From 2-02-FULL-43-13 sp043813805 (GTDB lineage: Bacteria; Patescibacteriota; Minisyncoccia; Minisyncoccales; MHMH01), in NCBI GenBank assembly GCA_043813805.1, contig JBDRKR010000026.1, positions 1 through 36,519 on the forward strand: a DNA stretch of 36,519 nucleotides, written 5' to 3'. Below the pieces are notes generated by a model that saw nothing but the letters and a program-made list of their open reading frames with translations, did no database searches and had not been told where the DNA came from. The position numbers and the translations under genes were made by a program. Below are positions 35,601 to 36,519 of the stretch, piece after piece. Numbering within the stretch: position 1 is the first letter of the stretch; each line of letters opens with the position of its first letter.

Positions 35601-36278
35601 ATGATTTTAGATTGGTATTCAGTCACCATCGAAGCCTTGCAAAATCTTTGGCAAGGATTCGTGGAATTCATTCCGGCCCTGCTCGGCGCCGTTGTCGTTT
35701 TTTGCATCGGTTGGATTATCTCGGTTTTCTTAGGCAGATTAGTTGCCGAAATCTTAAAGAAAATAAGATTTAACCAGATATTCGAAAAAGGGAACTGGGA
35801 CGAAGCTTTAGCTAAGGCCGACATCAAAGTGGATGCCTCGGCTTTCATCGGCGCTATCATTAAATGGGTTTTCGCTATCGTCTTCTTGATGGCTGCGGTG
35901 GAAGTTTTGGGCTTGAAAGGGTTTGCCGGCTTTTTGGGCAACATTTTGGGTTATCTGCCGAACGTCGTGGTCGCCGCTTTTATTTTGGTGGTAACGGTCA
36001 TTATTACCGATATCCTGGAAAAGGTAGTGAGAGCTACGGTTGAATCAATTAAGGTGGGTTATGGCCAGGTAGTGGCGGCCATCATCAGATGGTCAATTTG
36101 GATTTTTGCCATTTTGGCTATTTTGATTCAGTTGCGAGTAGCCCCTTCCCTGATTCAAACCTTGTTTACCGGCCTTATTGCGGTAATTGTCATCGCGGCC
36201 GGTCTTGCATTCGGTCTGGGCGGGAAAGAAGTTGCCACGGACGTTTTGCGGGATTTATACAAGAAACTCAAAGGTTAA
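35601..36278 (+). CDS. MscS-related membrane-helix protein
   Basis: A 225-aa membrane protein with about five hydrophobic helices: about 20-45, 81-103, 109-137, 153-174 and 181-209. The pattern LGRLVAEILKKIRFNQIFEK after the first helix, repeated more loosely later, and the last helix AVIVIAAGLAFGLGGKEVATDVLRDLYKKLKG match conserved-TM-helix (MscS_TM, CmpX-like) proteins. The GLAFGLGGKE end corresponds to the pore-lining helix of mechanosensitive channels, but the C-terminal beta and vestibule domains of MscS are absent. A role in membrane tension or ion leak is inferred. Confidence 0.75.
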   Translation: MILDWYSVTIEALQNLWQGFVEFIPALLGAVVVFCIGWIISVFLGRLVAEILKKIRFNQIFEKGNWDEALAKADIKVDASAFIGAIIKWVFAIVFLMAAVEVLGLKGFAGFLGNILGYLPNVVVAAFILVVTVIITDILEKVVRATVESIKVGYGQVVAAIIRWSIWIFAILAILIQLRVAPSLIQTLFTGLIAVIVIAAGLAFGLGGKEVATDVLRDLYKKLKG

Positions 36279-36306
36279 TTAATCGCACTTACGTCGTTCT
36301 TTACTT

Positions 36307-36405
36307 CCCCGCCTCCTAAGCTGCTGGAGATTTGGTAAAACATAATAAAAGCGATTTTTCGCTCGAATTATTTTTTGCTAATTTCAAACAGCGTAGGAGG
36401 CGGGG
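36307..36405 (+). repeat. 99-bp element with 12-bp inverted repeats
   Basis: CCCCGCCTCCTA (36307-36318) and TAGGAGGCGGGG (36394-36405) are perfect reverse complements; after one mismatch the pairing goes on with GCTG/CAGC. Inside is a small AGCGATTTTTCGCT hairpin. The right end is followed by TTGTTT, the -35 of tRNA-Val. It is similar in build to 9413-9494 but differs in sequence. Confidence 0.7.
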
Positions 36406-36433
36406 TTGTTTTTGTGGTGAAAAATGATAAAAT
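36406..36433 (+). promoter_or_regulatory. Promoter of tRNA-Val
   Basis: TTGTTT (36406-36411), 16-nt spacer, TGA-TAAAAT (extended -10 at 36428-36433). The tRNA begins 11 nt later. Confidence 0.6.
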
Positions 36434-36444
36434 AACGATGTTAA

Positions 36445-36518
36445 GGGCGCATAGCTCAGTTGGTTAGAGCGTTGCATTCACATTGCAAAGGTCTCTGGTT
36501 CGAGTCCAGATGCGCCCA
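36445..36518 (+). tRNA. tRNA-Val (CAC)
   Basis: A 74-nt cloverleaf. The acceptor GGGCGCA pairs with TGCGCCC, the D arm is GCTC/GAGC, the anticodon stem TTGCA/TGCAA holds loop TTCACAT (anticodon CAC), the T arm is CTGG-TTCGAGT-CCAG with one more pair, and the discriminator is A. It ends one base before the window end, so an encoded CCA cannot be judged. Confidence 0.95.
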
Positions 36519-36519
36519 C

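Overview
The window looks like a chromosomal segment of a Candidate Phyla Radiation bacterium (Candidatus Patescibacteria, most likely Parcubacteria-like). This is inferred from several signs: stripped-down or remodelled housekeeping proteins (a threonyl-tRNA synthetase without its TGS domain, a MiaB without TRAM, a one-chain phenylalanyl-tRNA synthetase), many short lineage-specific membrane proteins, a DUF5667-type secreted protein, an rplK not followed by rplA, and many genes whose ATG sits 6-9 nt after a -10 box, as in leaderless mRNAs. No lineage marker such as 16S rRNA is present, so placement finer than CPR is a guess.

Layout. (1) 1-3100: an accessory zone of short orphan genes, all on the + strand (PsbP-like anchored protein, DUF5680 protein, 95-aa unknown, half-size urea-transporter-like protein, coiled-coil protein). 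They are separated by copies of one repeat whose minus strand reads as the decaying 3' end of a coding sequence. (2) 3130-9390: a pyrimidine cluster of four transcription units with near-identical promoters and strong terminators: pyrE1; a 58-aa peptide plus a radical SAM/SPASM enzyme; pyrF-pyrE2; pyrD-pyrC. Together they cover carbamoyl-aspartate to UMP; carAB and pyrB are not in the window. The peptide/radical-SAM unit resembles a RiPP precursor and its maturase. (3) 9410-12700: single-chain PheRS and gyrB, each behind a palindromic element. (4) 12750-18520: a small membrane protein, secE-nusG-rplK, then a dTMP supply block: dCMP deaminase, dUTPase, a three-domain thymidylate synthase (MtrA-like + TS + DUF4346), thymidylate kinase and a second archaeal-type thymidylate synthase. 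The 5' end of tmk also occurs as two truncated copies upstream. (5) 18530-20630: gatB, a half-MraZ protein, and a strong promoter with a structured RNA and a 59-aa protein. (6) 20631-27450, minus strand: miaA-miaB, a Kazal-domain secreted protein, a large membrane protein, thrS. (7) 27500-31142: a GC-rich small membrane protein and dnaE (minus). (8) 31256-33824: rnhB-rpmF-nusB-rnc-rpsP. (9) 33950-36519: tRNA-Ala(TGC), a GH1 glycosidase between direct repeats, a MscS-type TM-helix protein, tRNA-Val(CAC).

Two themes run through the window. First, short palindromic elements lie between genes and also inside coding sequences in frame (gatB, miaB, rnhB, miaA, thrS), like Rickettsia palindromic elements. 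Second, terminator or palindrome arms often run straight into the -35 box of the next promoter. The candidates most likely to be new biology are the peptide/radical-SAM unit in the pyrimidine regulon, the three-domain thymidylate synthase with its tmk relics, the monomeric PheRS, and the repeat-bounded orphan-gene array. Function calls rest on motif recognition by eye; no database search was possible.
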